Source of the DNA: a virus
Virus record (IMG/VR): IMGVR_UViG_3300022745_000113
Coordinates: 1-33,789 of that record
DNA length: 33,789 nt
Reading direction: 5' to 3' (one strand)
Positions 7,011 to 15,524 of the stretch are shown in pieces. Under the pieces are notes generated by a model. That model was not told the origin of the DNA, did no database searches, and was given only the letters and a program-made list of their open reading frames with translations. Numbering within the stretch: the stretch's first letter is position 1; each line of letters begins with the position of its first letter. A program made the position numbers and the translations under genes.

Positions 7011-8755
7011 CAGAACTCCCCATCCTCGATCACATCAAGCTCAATGGCGCGGTGCTTCCAATCCGTCGCCGTGGTGGACATCTTCCACGCCACGTACTCA
7101 GCAGAGTCTGCGAACGCATCAATGTTCCGCGTCGTTCCCTGCGTCATCGTGACCGCAGAGGAATAGCTCGGAGCCGTGTCAGGCATGGATGCCGACCCGT
7201 GATAGACGGATGCCGTGTTGGCAGCGGTAGCGTCTACATCCATCCGAGATGTGTGCAGCGTCTTCTTCGTGCTTCGCTTGTCGAAGTGGATACCTGTTCG
7301 CTCAAGAGTCGCAGTGATCGTCCCGCCCAGGTCAGTCGTGCCTGATTCGAACAGGCCCAGCTTGGGGGAACTGGTGCCGATGATCATCCGCTGCTCTTTG
7401 GCGATGGTCGTGGGGAGAAGCCCGTTCGTCGCGGCGGTGACGTTCAGCGACCGATGCGAGATGCCCCAGGTGTCCATCTCCCAATTCCAGAACACTGCTC
7501 CATTGCAGGTCGTGGAGTTTGTTCTCGGGTAGAAGAACCAAACCTCTTTCGTGTAGTGATTCGTTGAGCAAAACGCCCGCGTGCCATAGGTGCTGTCAAT
7601 GTCACCTTGCAGATACTGGCGGATCCGTCCTTCAGCGATGGACTTGGAGATTCCGCCTTGATGGATGCGGACATCGAGCGACTTCGTGACGAAGACCTGT
7701 CCAACGTCCGTGTTGGTGACGCAGTTCACCGCGAGAAGGGAAACGGGATCACCCACGGGTCGGAAGTCGAAGACATCGTTACCGCCAATCCACCGCATCG
7801 TGTAGCGCCCATCATCCTTGTAGATGTGGTTGACTTCAGCCCACGGCAGACAGTCGATCAGGAAGCCATTCGTGTCGTCAAGTTCGACGTTACCGGCGTC
7901 GTTGGTTGCTGCGGAATCGAACGAGGTCGGAAGCGCACCCGGTTCAGCAGCAGCAGACCACAGCACCCTGCGCGGGTACTTCGTGCCGCTCATGGTGGGA
8001 GCGAGTTGGACGAACCAGTTCCCGAAAGGTCTGCCCACATCAGCAACGTAGGTCAATAGCGGAAGCTGTTTCATCTTGACCGATGTGTCACCGGCCCAGT
8101 AGAACAGACCCTCCGACGGGTGATTCAGGATGAACACTCCCGACAAGTGCCCGCCAGTTACCTTTGTGTCCGCAGTCCCAGACATGTCTACAGATGCGCC
8201 GCTGATGACCGTGTAGATAATCGCCCCCGTTCCGCTGTAGGTCGCAGGGCTTGGCGTCGATGACGATGATGCGTCATAGTAGAACTGTGACGCCGTGGGA
8301 ACGCTGTTGATCACATCACCAGCAGATGATGTGTTCCACATGGCAGCATTGGTGCCAGTTGCACCGGATACAATAACAGTTTCCGAGCCGCTCAGTCCGT
8401 GTGCAACCGTTGTCACAAACAGGCGTTGCGCACCGGTCACTGTCCCATCGTCAGCTACAGTATAGGTTGGGACGTTTCTCTTGTACGGCGTGATCTCCGT
8501 CCGCGTTGTGCCGTCGTGGCAGTAGATTTTTGCAGTGCCGACTTCCAGCACAAACCGCTTTGTCGTGGTCTGGTAGGTGAACAGGCCGTAGGACGTAATG
8601 CTCGGAGTCGCCATGATCTCGGCGATGCCGCCCACCTTCTCGTCCACGCCATTCCTGAAGCGGAAGTTGTTCGCATCGGACCAGTAGCCTAGCTCCAACT
8701 CCGCTGGCAATGCGTCCTTGTTGACGCCCTTCCCGCACTTGATGGTCGTCTTCAT
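7010..8755 (-). CDS. Tail nozzle-like protein
   Basis: A 581-residue, mostly beta-rich protein (many Thr, Ser, Asp, Gly). The N-terminal part (CGKGVNKDALPAELELGYWSDANNFRF onward) resembles podoviral nozzle or packaged-DNA stabilisation proteins, which close the portal channel below the adaptor. A Thr/Ser-rich inserted region (about residues 95-190) looks like an Ig-like or surface insertion, and the C-terminal third contains RTGIHFDKRSTKKT and a closing WKHRAIELDVIEDGEF. Order portal - capsid - adaptor - this gene is what is expected for a nozzle. The ATG overlaps the upstream stop (ATGA). Confidence 0.72.
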   Translation of the reverse strand: MKTTIKCGKGVNKDALPAELELGYWSDANNFRFRNGVDEKVGGIAEIMATPSITSYGLFTYQTTTKRFVLEVGTAKIYCHDGTTRTEITPYKRNVPTYTVADDGTVTGAQRLFVTTVAHGLSGSETVIVSGATGTNAAMWNTSSAGDVINSVPTASQFYYDASSSSTPSPATYSGTGAIIYTVISGASVDMSGTADTKVTGGHLSGVFILNHPSEGLFYWAGDTSVKMKQLPLLTYVADVGRPFGNWFVQLAPTMSGTKYPRRVLWSAAAEPGALPTSFDSAATNDAGNVELDDTNGFLIDCLPWAEVNHIYKDDGRYTMRWIGGNDVFDFRPVGDPVSLLAVNCVTNTDVGQVFVTKSLDVRIHQGGISKSIAEGRIRQYLQGDIDSTYGTRAFCSTNHYTKEVWFFYPRTNSTTCNGAVFWNWEMDTWGISHRSLNVTAATNGLLPTTIAKEQRMIIGTSSPKLGLFESGTTDLGGTITATLERTGIHFDKRSTKKTLHTSRMDVDATAANTASVYHGSASMPDTAPSYSSAVTMTQGTTRNIDAFADSAEYVAWKMSTTATDWKHRAIELDVIEDGEF

Positions 8756-9363
8756 CGTCCCGTCACCATCATGGGAGAACCGGAAACGTCTTCAGCATCG
8801 TTCTGCTTCTCGATCTCGCGCTTGGCCTGCTGGTACTTGCTTTCCCACAGTTGGGCGCGTTGGTCCTGAACCAGATCAGTCGCGGCCTCAACCAGCGAGG
8901 CATACAGCAGCAGATCCGGCGCATCCGTAATCAGCCAGTTGGAGGTATTCGAATCGCTCAGAGCGTCGAGCTTCTTGAAGTAGACCCCAGCCACCGTATA
9001 GGACGAATCCGGGTACGGGCCGAATATGAACGAGGTCGCATCTCGAGCAATGAACCTTGGCGTACTGTCAGCCGAGCGTGTCGGATACGCCGTGTAGATC
9101 CACTCTGCATCCTTCCTCTGCAGGCGCGTGATCGGTGCCGTGGTCAGTTGCGCGTGCTTCAGGTCGAGATACCCGGAAGGAAGAGAGATAGTCCCCGACG
9201 AAATGGCAGAACTGAAGGCCGTTTCCATCTGACGCAGGCGCATCTCCCGATAGATCCGCGCCTCTGCCATCGTGATGTAGTCGACGATGTAGCTCGTCAG
9301 GTCGGAACGATGCAGCCGCCGAGCAATCAGCGCCTTCATGTCCGAGTAGCTTGCGATGCTCAT
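8752..9363 (-). CDS. Head-to-tail adaptor protein (SU10/P22 gp4-like)
   Basis: A 203-residue, largely alpha-helical protein. The start MSIASYSDMKALIARRLHRSDLTSYIVDYITMAEARIYREMR is characteristic of podoviral adaptor proteins that bind under the portal ring and receive the nozzle. A central beta part (YLDLKHAQL to FIFGPYP) and a final helix (LYASLVEAATDLVQDQRAQLWESKYQQAKREI) fit the same family. The ATG overlaps the upstream stop by four bases, and the nozzle-like gene follows with another ATGA overlap, so the two are likely made in coupled amounts. Confidence 0.82.
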   Translation of the reverse strand: MSIASYSDMKALIARRLHRSDLTSYIVDYITMAEARIYREMRLRQMETAFSSAISSGTISLPSGYLDLKHAQLTTAPITRLQRKDAEWIYTAYPTRSADSTPRFIARDATSFIFGPYPDSSYTVAGVYFKKLDALSDSNTSNWLITDAPDLLLYASLVEAATDLVQDQRAQLWESKYQQAKREIEKQNDAEDVSGSPMMVTGR

Positions 9364-9827
9364 AGCTTGCCGTACCTCTCGGTATAGTTTTCACCCGGCG
9401 TAGGCTGGAACTTCAGCAGCGGGCAGGATTCGGGCAGGGTCACTTTGATGCCCTTGCCCATCGCTAGGCCGAGCAGGAAATTGATGTTTGGGTGCTGGTG
9501 CTCGTAGCGTTCATCGCCCACTAGATCGACTCCATAGACCGCAATCTCTTCTGCACCCTCATGGATGGCGAGGGACAGCATGTATGCCACTGAGGAACAC
9601 CAGACGCCACCCGTGGTCTTGGCGACCTCATCAAGCGGGAAATTCTCCTGCGTGTAGACCCGAGCGAAGTCATCAAACCTCGACCTATCAGCGCCGTCGT
9701 GCATCTCGAAGACACGATCAAAGCGCACCGCTTCAGGGTCCCACGCAAGCCCCCAAACCTCGTAGCCGTCCCACTTCGCAAGTGAACGAGTTGGAGACAG
9801 TCCGAGGATGAGGACTCTCAAACCCAC
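9360..9827 (-). CDS. Rossmann-like phage protein, unknown
   Basis: About 155 residues. It opens with a parallel beta-alpha pattern, LRVLILGLSPTRSL, followed by YEVWGLAWDPEAVRFDRVFEMHD. Later comes CSSVAYMLSLAIHEGAEEIAVYGVDLVGDERYEHQHPN and then GLAMGKGIKVTLPESCPLLKF. I recall this layout from uncharacterised cytoplasmic phage proteins found within structural clusters; a nucleotide or sugar-handling fold is plausible but unproven. Start is uncertain: GTG at 9827 (chosen) or TTG at 9821, the latter giving a 4-base overlap with the previous stop. Confidence 0.72.
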   Translation of the reverse strand: MGLRVLILGLSPTRSLAKWDGYEVWGLAWDPEAVRFDRVFEMHDGADRSRFDDFARVYTQENFPLDEVAKTTGGVWCSSVAYMLSLAIHEGAEEIAVYGVDLVGDERYEHQHPNINFLLGLAMGKGIKVTLPESCPLLKFQPTPGENYTERYGKL

Positions 9828-10138
9828 TTCTGATGCACCTTTGCGATGGGGTTGCCGTCTACGGTCATCCATGCACGCTCGTTGGCCTGGATGTAGAGCA
9901 TGGCCCGCTTGACCTCTTGCGGGTCAGCAGAGAGCAGGTTGTACCCCTGGTTGATCAGGGCTTGAACGTGCTCAAGCGGGATGGACGCCACATGGAGCAT
10001 CTGCTGCCCCTTGGAACCGACCATCACCCGACCGTTGGCCCGCTGTTCCGCGTTCGCCAGAATAGTTTCTTCCGGGTCATAGAAGGTTTCGACAACCATC
10101 TTCCCGGAGTGTTCGTCAAGATGTGACTTCTGTAGCAT
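9818..10138 (-). CDS. Conserved phage head-region protein, unknown
   Basis: A 106-residue protein starting MLQKSHLDEHSGKMVVETFYDPEE, with a helical C-terminal half (ADPQEVKRAMLYIQANERAWMTV) ending in the basic KVHQKWV. I recall small proteins of this shape directly after capsid or decoration genes in podoviral clusters. The ATG lies only about five bases beyond the T-tract of the upstream terminator and has no visible Shine-Dalgarno. Its mRNA may come from terminator read-through or a start not apparent here. The in-frame ATG at 10099 is a less likely alternative because it loses the conserved-looking N-terminus. Confidence 0.68.
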   Translation of the reverse strand: MLQKSHLDEHSGKMVVETFYDPEETILANAEQRANGRVMVGSKGQQMLHVASIPLEHVQALINQGYNLLSADPQEVKRAMLYIQANERAWMTVDGNPIAKVHQKWV

Positions 10139-10143
10139 TCAAC

Positions 10144-10165
10144 AAAAAAGGGGGCCGAAGCCCCC
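10144..10165 (-). terminator. Rho-independent terminator after decoration protein gene
   Basis: On the minus strand a 6-bp stem GGGGGC / GCCCCC closed by a TTCG tetraloop is followed directly by six T residues. It lies 18 bases after the stop of the decoration-type gene and just before the next leftward ATG. This is a textbook intrinsic terminator. As the late operon continues, it probably acts as a partial terminator that lowers expression of downstream genes relative to capsid genes. Confidence 0.88.
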
Positions 10166-10182
10166 TTCCCTCACGGTTGATT

Positions 10183-10764
10183 TCAGTAGTCGCCCAACCA
10201 GACATAGGAAACGCGCACGGTGCCACTGATGGTCTGGGTAGCGTCCCCGTCCACATCAGTGGTCGTCGCATAGGCCGTGTTCAGGTAGATGGACTTCGCA
10301 GTCGAAGTGCCGTCAAACTGAGCCGCAGCCGCCAGAGCCGCACTCACCGCAGTGCCCGCCACGTTGACCGTGGCAGACGAGGTGAACGCAGTGCTTGGCA
10401 GAAGGTCCGCAGCGGTGCCCGACAGCGTGGTTCCGGTCGCAGCAGCCGTTCCGAGAGCGATAGCCCCGGTGGATGATGCGTTCAGCGTGCTGGCAAGTGC
10501 CGAAGTGGTCTTCTGTTGGAGGGTCGCAGTGACCCCAAGGACGAACACCCGGCCTTCCGGGAAGGTGTACAGCTTCGTACCTTGGTACTCGGTGCCATTG
10601 ACAACCGCCTGAGGTACGTTGTCCAGCGTCAGAACGAACTGACGGAATGAACCCATGTCCTCGCGCTTGATCGAGATGGAACCCGTAGACGGAGGGTTGA
10701 CGGTACCAACCCGGCTCTTGTCGTCGGTGATCTGAAACGATCCCTTGTCCTGAATGATCTGCAT
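10183..10764 (-). CDS. Capsid decoration / cement-type protein
   Basis: A 193-residue protein that is predicted mostly beta and is very rich in Ala, Thr and Ser in its second half. It follows the major capsid gene directly, where many phages encode an outer head protein that stabilises the shell. Supporting context: it is bracketed by two TTCG hairpins that would protect or dose a highly expressed message. I do not see a diagnostic motif, so a fibre-like or accessory head protein is possible. AGGAG stands about nine bases before the ATG, overlapping the base of the upstream hairpin. Confidence 0.65.
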   Translation of the reverse strand: MQIIQDKGSFQITDDKSRVGTVNPPSTGSISIKREDMGSFRQFVLTLDNVPQAVVNGTEYQGTKLYTFPEGRVFVLGVTATLQQKTTSALASTLNASSTGAIALGTAAATGTTLSGTAADLLPSTAFTSSATVNVAGTAVSAALAAAAQFDGTSTAKSIYLNTAYATTTDVDGDATQTISGTVRVSYVWLGDY

Positions 10765-10776
10765 TTGTGCTCCTAG

Positions 10777-10799
10777 TGGGGGAGCCGAAGCCCCCCCCA
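10777..10799 (-). other. Stable TTCG hairpin between capsid and decoration genes, no T-tract
   Basis: The minus-strand transcript can form an approximately 8-bp GC stem (G-run with GC closing a TTCG loop, then GC-T-CCCCC), including one G-U pair. No run of T follows; the downstream sequence is ACTAGGAGCAC, the ribosome binding region of the next gene. It therefore looks like an mRNA processing, stability or translation-control element rather than a terminator. It contains a homopolymer of eight C on the plus strand. Confidence 0.7.
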
Positions 10800-10804
10800 G
10801 TTCA

Positions 10805-11755
10805 TCAGGAAGTGGTCAGGTCGTAGACCGCACCGTGGGCCTTCTCGTTGGACACTTCCATCGTGTACTCAACGAGAATCTGCTTGCGCTCCGAGTCGCC
10901 CGTCTTCGCCAGATCGGTCGTATGGAAGTTGCGCAGCGTGCAGAACTTCAGATACTCCATGTCCACGAAGAAGATCGAAGACGTCGGAGCCTGACGGCAC
11001 GGAACGAGCTTCACTTCGGTGCCCAGCGGGTCAACGTAGATTTCCACGTTGTTGACCACCTTCGTCTTCGCGCCGTCCTGCGTCTTGGTGCTCGATCCAG
11101 AGAACGGGGCAAACTTGCGCTTCTGGAAAGCGTTCATCACGCCGGTCAGCGAAGAAGGTGCCGAGTTGGTCCAGATCAGCGCCAGAGCGGCTTCCACCTG
11201 CGTCTCCAGCAGGGCGCGTGCCGTGCCAGTGGTGTAGATGTCAGCGCCAGTGCCCGCAGCGGCAGTGCCATCGCTGGCCTTGTCGATGTTGGTCTTGACG
11301 TAGCAGGACAGGCCCGCGAGCTTTCGCGCCGTGGTGTCACCACCCGCCACGTAGGCCACGTTCTGAAGGAGCGTCGTCTCGACGTCCCGCTTCAGCTCCT
11401 TCATCTTGTCTTCCATCTCGCGTGCGAGAACGGAACGCATCCCGGCCTTGTCCACCGCTTCCTGGGTTCCGGTGACGCGAGCCACCTTGTCCGAGATTTG
11501 GCAGTAGTTGTAGATGCGGGTGTTGCTGTTGGCGGCGTCCGTGGTCGCGTCGTCGCCTTCAAGGACGGCGTTCGAACCGCTGGCCGCAGCCAGTGCGCGG
11601 GTGAGCCATTCGTGCTTCGTGCTGGTCGCCTTGCCACGTGGCATGTTCGACAGGACAGGGGTTTCGACGGGCGACACGTCGTAGATGATGTCGCTGAGGT
11701 CTTCGCGATTGCCGACCGCTTCATAGGTCGCAAGGGTGCTTGATGGCATTGCCAT
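10805..11755 (-). CDS. Major capsid protein (DUF5309 / SU10-type)
   Basis: A 316-residue protein that forms the icosahedral or elongated head shell. The N-terminus (MAMPSSTLATYEAVGNREDLSDIIYDVSPVETPVLSNM) is the hallmark of the DUF5309 / SU10 major capsid family. It is followed by the GKATSTKHEWLT segment and the helical (REMEDKMKELKRDVETTLLQN) spine, and closes with KQILVEYTMEVSNEKAHGAVYDLTT. It sits between the scaffold and decoration-type genes. GGAG lies about eight bases before the ATG. Confidence 0.92.
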   Translation of the reverse strand: MAMPSSTLATYEAVGNREDLSDIIYDVSPVETPVLSNMPRGKATSTKHEWLTRALAAASGSNAVLEGDDATTDAANSNTRIYNYCQISDKVARVTGTQEAVDKAGMRSVLAREMEDKMKELKRDVETTLLQNVAYVAGGDTTARKLAGLSCYVKTNIDKASDGTAAAGTGADIYTTGTARALLETQVEAALALIWTNSAPSSLTGVMNAFQKRKFAPFSGSSTKTQDGAKTKVVNNVEIYVDPLGTEVKLVPCRQAPTSSIFFVDMEYLKFCTLRNFHTTDLAKTGDSERKQILVEYTMEVSNEKAHGAVYDLTTS

Positions 11756-11788
11756 GATTGGTACTCCGGCGTCTTTCGACGTTTGGGG

Positions 11789-12793
11789 TTAGACCTTGCC
11801 GGTGGCGAGAAGATATGCGGCCACTGAGCCACCCTTCCCACCACTGCGGCGAACTTGTTGCCTGAGGTCGGCAATCTTTGCTTCTTTCGAAGTCGCTTGC
11901 TGCTGTCCCGGCTTCACGATCACAGGGGCTTTTCGGACCTTGTTCTCGATAGCGGGCTTGGCTGTCTGCAGCTTGTCGAACATCATCGCCTTTCGGACGA
12001 TGGCGATCTGTTCCGCGCTCGACTCGTTCAGGGCCTTCAGTTGAGCATCGGAGAAGCCTTTGGAGCGGCCCCAATCGATGATCTCCTGCGACTCCTTCTG
12101 AGCCACTGCACGGTCCTTCCACTCGGGGATGACTTCAGGCAGGCGCTGCATCTCCTTCTGGAGATACTCGGCGCGTTGCCGGACGATTCCCTCGGTGGCT
12201 CGCTGGCGTTCTGCGTTGACGTTCTGGAACACGCCCTGCAGTTGTGCATTGCGTTCTTGGAACTTCTGCCGCAGTAGGGCCGCTTGGCCCGGGTCCGCTT
12301 GCTCGAGCGCGGGCCAGTTGATCGACTGGAATTCGCGCATGAGTTCGGAGGCCGCAACCTTCGCCATGCTTTCGACTTGCTGGATACGAGCTTGTGCAGC
12401 TTGCTCGACCTCCTGCATCCGTGCGTCTGCTGCCTTGCGTGCTTCGGCGGCTTCGCGCACTTTGTTTTCGGCGTGCCCCTGGAGTTGGTATGTCTTGAGC
12501 AGATCCGCGAGTTTGGCTTTCGACTCCGACCCGTCGATCTTGGCTTTGATGATCAGCTTTCCGTCGTCTCCGACATCGAGCGAATCCTCATCAATTCCCA
12601 AGACCTCTGCGAGGTCAGCGGTCGATAGCGACTGCGTTTCCGGCTCAGTCGAATCGCCTTCAGGCTTTTCCGTTGCTGCGGGTTCAGGCGTTTCCGCCTT
12701 CGGTGCTGGTGCGTCGTCAGCAGCTAGGTAACGCTCCAGTCGGTCAGTGATACTTGCGCCGCTGTCTTCAGCGGTAGGGTTCTCGACTTCCAA
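11789..12793 (-). CDS. Capsid scaffolding protein
   Basis: A 334-residue acidic, highly helical protein directly upstream of the major capsid gene. The N-terminal 65 residues are Pro/Glu/Thr-rich and disordered. Residues about 100-190 form a coiled coil (ENKVREAAEARKAADARMQ, ARIQQVESMAKVAASE) and the C-terminus is basic (SKEAKIADLRQQVRRSGGKGG), where scaffolds usually contact the coat protein. This composition and position are the usual evidence for podoviral scaffolds. Translation appears to start at TTG (12791-12793), with a strong AGGAG six bases upstream. Confidence 0.85.
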   Translation of the reverse strand: MEVENPTAEDSGASITDRLERYLAADDAPAPKAETPEPAATEKPEGDSTEPETQSLSTADLAEVLGIDEDSLDVGDDGKLIIKAKIDGSESKAKLADLLKTYQLQGHAENKVREAAEARKAADARMQEVEQAAQARIQQVESMAKVAASELMREFQSINWPALEQADPGQAALLRQKFQERNAQLQGVFQNVNAERQRATEGIVRQRAEYLQKEMQRLPEVIPEWKDRAVAQKESQEIIDWGRSKGFSDAQLKALNESSAEQIAIVRKAMMFDKLQTAKPAIENKVRKAPVIVKPGQQQATSKEAKIADLRQQVRRSGGKGGSVAAYLLATGKV

Positions 12794-12880
12794 TTCACAC
12801 TCCTGGCGGTCGTCTCACGACGATGCGCCTTGCCACAATCAAGCCTCTCGGCTCAATGGCTGGTGGCTATCAGCCAGTGA

Positions 12881-13168
12881 CTAACGGCGGAAGATGCGCA
12901 GTGCGCTCCGCTTCTCGATCTCTGAAATCTGGACTTGCGCCATTTCCCCGTCCTCAATCACCCGCTCAATCTCACGGATGATGGATGCAAGGATCTGCTT
13001 GGACAGGATGATCCGCTGGGCGCGTTCCTTGTTGTCAGGGTCGCAAGACAGCGCCACACGGTCGATGTGCTCACCCACGGCCTTGAATGACTCCTGAAGA
13101 ATCTTGTTCTCCAGAAGCACCTTGGCATCGTTGGCGCGGATCACGCGGCTTTCGTTCGTGTCGTTCAT
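12881..13168 (-). CDS. Small helical protein between portal and scaffold, unknown
   Basis: A 95-residue protein that is almost entirely helical and charged (NDAKVLLENKILQESFKAVGEHIDRVALSC, then AQRIILSKQILASIIREIERVIEDGE), ending in RSALRIFRR. The ATG overlaps the portal stop by four bases. A gene of this size and position occurs in other podoviral head clusters, but no function is recognisable. An 87-base gap to the scaffold gene follows and holds only a weak TGGCT / AGCCA dyad. Confidence 0.7.
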   Translation of the reverse strand: MNDTNESRVIRANDAKVLLENKILQESFKAVGEHIDRVALSCDPDNKERAQRIILSKQILASIIREIERVIEDGEMAQVQISEIEKRSALRIFRR

Positions 13169-15321
13169 CCAACAGCCCCATCAGATGCCGCCTCTTGGGC
13201 TGGCGTGAGTACGGTGTTCGCGCTGATCTGCGCAGCGTCCAGCTTGGCCTGTGCGTCGATCTTGGCGATCAGGATGTCAACCTCTGCCTTGAGTCGGGCG
13301 CGTTCACGCTCCAGATCCATCTGCATCTGTTGCTTCACCTGCTGGAGTTGCATCTCCATCATCATGCGGTTGCGCTGCTGCTCAGACTCGACCTGCTGAC
13401 GATGCGCGTCCACCTGGGCTTGCATCTTCATCTCCATCTGAGACAGCTGCGCATCAGCCTGGATACGCGCCTGCTGGGCCTGCATGTCGGCCTGCACCTT
13501 CATCATCTCTGGATTCGGCTGAGAGTGCGCCATCTGCATGATCTGCTGATGCTCCTGAGACATCGGCGTAATGGCGTACTTCTGAGGAATCTCGATGCCC
13601 ATCGACTTGGCGGTGTCTTCAAACATCGCATACATCCGTTCGTAGACGGGCGGCGGCGCAGCTGCGACAGCCTGGAGCAAGTGCCCTTGCATCTGGGCGA
13701 GGATTCCGAGCTTCTGGCGCTGTTCCTCTTGGTTGCCCGTTCCCAAACCCACCCGGACGGACAAGTCAGTGCGATCACGCCATTCCTTCGGGTTGATCGT
13801 GACCCACTTCCCACGCATCTGCACCACGCGGGGCTTGTCCTGATGGCGGATCAGCAGACCGTGGACTTGAAGGAACATTTCCTTCAGTCCCGACTCGGCC
13901 AGCATCCGAGTAATCATCTCGACCTTTTGAGATGCCCGGTTCAGTCCCTCAAGGAATGCGCCCTTTGTCGTCTCCCGGAGCACATCCGGGTCCATGACGG
14001 TGCTGGCGCGGCTGATACCGGTGCGCTGCTCCTTGCGGCGGTCGTAGTAGTCCACCACAGGAAGGATCTTGTCCAGAATGGACGGCACCACGACAGGCTC
14101 GACAGCATCCCCAATGGGCCCGTCACCTTTCACGCGCTTCACGCCACCCGGCAGAGACTGCAGGAAGTCCTTGAGAACAACGCGCTCGTTGACCAACCAC
14201 TGGTTGTTGTTCGTGGCGTAGACGTTATCCAGCGTCTGCCGCTCAAGGGCTGTCTTGATCTCTTGCAGATCGGCCAGTTCGTCGTCCAGAGACTCGCCCA
14301 CATGCCGATGCGGAACGCGCTTTGCGGTCCATCCGGTGATCGCACACGCCTCGATTGGCTCATTCCATTCCTCGCCATCGGGGATCTGATTGGCGACCGT
14401 GACCACCTTGCGAAGCTCTGCGACCCCATCCCCGTCGTAGTCCACGCGGACATAGGCCTCGCAGTATTCGATCTCGTCCATCGAACGGTCAGCCAGCGTC
14501 CGACCGTTGTAGGCGGATTCGTCTGTGACGGTATCGCGTGCGGTGATCTCGCTGCTGTTCTGCCGTTCCTCGTAGCTAGGGAGCGAGTAGACAAAATCCT
14601 TGTCCATGCCCATCTGGACGAGTTCCGACCGGCTCTTGCGTGTGATGTGCTCGACAAAGGGAGAATCCTGCAGCGACCCACGGCACCGCTTGGAAACGCG
14701 GATTTCCTCGCAGGGAACCGCCTCAATGCGTACCTTGCATGCCTTCTTGGTGATCCGCAGGCACAGTTCGAACACCTCGACCGGCTGGCCGTTGATGATC
14801 ACCTGCTCGGACTCTTGCTCCAGAATCTCGACTTCTGCGCTGTCCTTCTGGAAGTCTGCGAACAGTTGCGCGATCTGATCCATCGTCAGGCCGCTGTACT
14901 CTTCTTCCGTGGTGGTCGTTTCCTCGTCCCACCAATGCTTTACATAGCCGTTCTTCAGCAGCAGCGTGTCCTTTACCGCGTCGTGCAGGATCATGAAGCC
15001 GTTGTTGTCCTTCATGATCACCTGATTGCAGTAGTCGCTCTCCTGCTTCGCCAGTTCCTCGTCTTCAGGACCGACAGGATCAAACTCACCCACGGAACCG
15101 GACTGCGTGAAGGCCCGCATGATCGCAGGCATGGCCCAATCGACCGCTTCCGCAAGGTCACGCGAGACGACAGCCGACCGTCCGACCATCTCATTCCCAT
15201 ACGGCCGTCCGTGATAGTGATCCATCGCCGTAGCACGCTCGTTCGACAGTTCCCCGTCCTCATGGCCGAGGGAGTCGCGGCGGTGCGCTTCGATGATGGT
15301 GATCAGGTCGTCATTGGTCAC
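13165..15321 (-). CDS. Portal protein, P22-type
   Basis: A 718-residue protein that forms the dodecameric portal through which DNA is packaged and ejected. Its length matches the P22 portal (about 725). N-terminal features include ERATAMDHYHGRPYGNEMVGRSAVVSRDLAEAVDWAMPAIMR and LKNGYVKHWWDEE, which are typical of the family core. The last 200 residues are Gln/Met-rich helices (QMAHSQPNPEMMKVQADMQ onward), consistent with the long coiled barrel of P22-like portals. The start GTG overlaps the preceding stop (GTGA). Confidence 0.92.
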   Translation of the reverse strand: MTNDDLITIIEAHRRDSLGHEDGELSNERATAMDHYHGRPYGNEMVGRSAVVSRDLAEAVDWAMPAIMRAFTQSGSVGEFDPVGPEDEELAKQESDYCNQVIMKDNNGFMILHDAVKDTLLLKNGYVKHWWDEETTTTEEEYSGLTMDQIAQLFADFQKDSAEVEILEQESEQVIINGQPVEVFELCLRITKKACKVRIEAVPCEEIRVSKRCRGSLQDSPFVEHITRKSRSELVQMGMDKDFVYSLPSYEERQNSSEITARDTVTDESAYNGRTLADRSMDEIEYCEAYVRVDYDGDGVAELRKVVTVANQIPDGEEWNEPIEACAITGWTAKRVPHRHVGESLDDELADLQEIKTALERQTLDNVYATNNNQWLVNERVVLKDFLQSLPGGVKRVKGDGPIGDAVEPVVVPSILDKILPVVDYYDRRKEQRTGISRASTVMDPDVLRETTKGAFLEGLNRASQKVEMITRMLAESGLKEMFLQVHGLLIRHQDKPRVVQMRGKWVTINPKEWRDRTDLSVRVGLGTGNQEEQRQKLGILAQMQGHLLQAVAAAPPPVYERMYAMFEDTAKSMGIEIPQKYAITPMSQEHQQIMQMAHSQPNPEMMKVQADMQAQQARIQADAQLSQMEMKMQAQVDAHRQQVESEQQRNRMMMEMQLQQVKQQMQMDLERERARLKAEVDILIAKIDAQAKLDAAQISANTVLTPAQEAASDGAVG

Positions 15322-15524
15322 GGCAGTTGTACACCTTCCATGCTCATTCCCTGGCCTTCTAGGGCCTGTCTGACGCGCTCAATGCGCCACGGACGAAGGG
15401 CGGATTCAGATTGGCCGTTCCACACGCGCAGGGCGTAGGCTTGGGATTCGTTGATGGGTTGCAGAGCAGCACGCGCCGCGAGTTCAGCATTCGACGGTCT
15501 GCCGCGCTTCTTCGGTTCGGTCAT
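15318..15524 (-). CDS. Small basic protein with AT-hook-like motif
   Basis: A 68-residue protein starting MTEPKKRGRPSNAELAARA; KKRGRP is an AT-hook-like minor-groove motif, and GRPSNAEL is common in small phage DNA-associated proteins. The C-terminal part is mildly helical (WRIERVRQALEGQGM). The ATG overlaps the terminase stop (ATGA) and its own stop overlaps the portal GTG, so it is tightly coupled within the packaging module. A packaging accessory role is plausible inference only. Confidence 0.72.
   Translation of the reverse strand: MTEPKKRGRPSNAELAARAALQPINESQAYALRVWNGQSESALRPWRIERVRQALEGQGMSMEGVQLP

Noticed and set aside
10754-11743. A 329-codon plus-strand frame opposite the major capsid gene
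   Set aside because: Antisense shadow of the DUF5309 capsid protein; composition (RRG, HVG, LRL) is typical of a mirror frame.
13087-15438. A 783-codon plus-strand frame opposite the portal gene
   Set aside because: It is antisense to the clearly recognisable portal gene; long mirror frames are common in GC-rich DNA. Its His/Leu/Arg-rich translation shows no domain.
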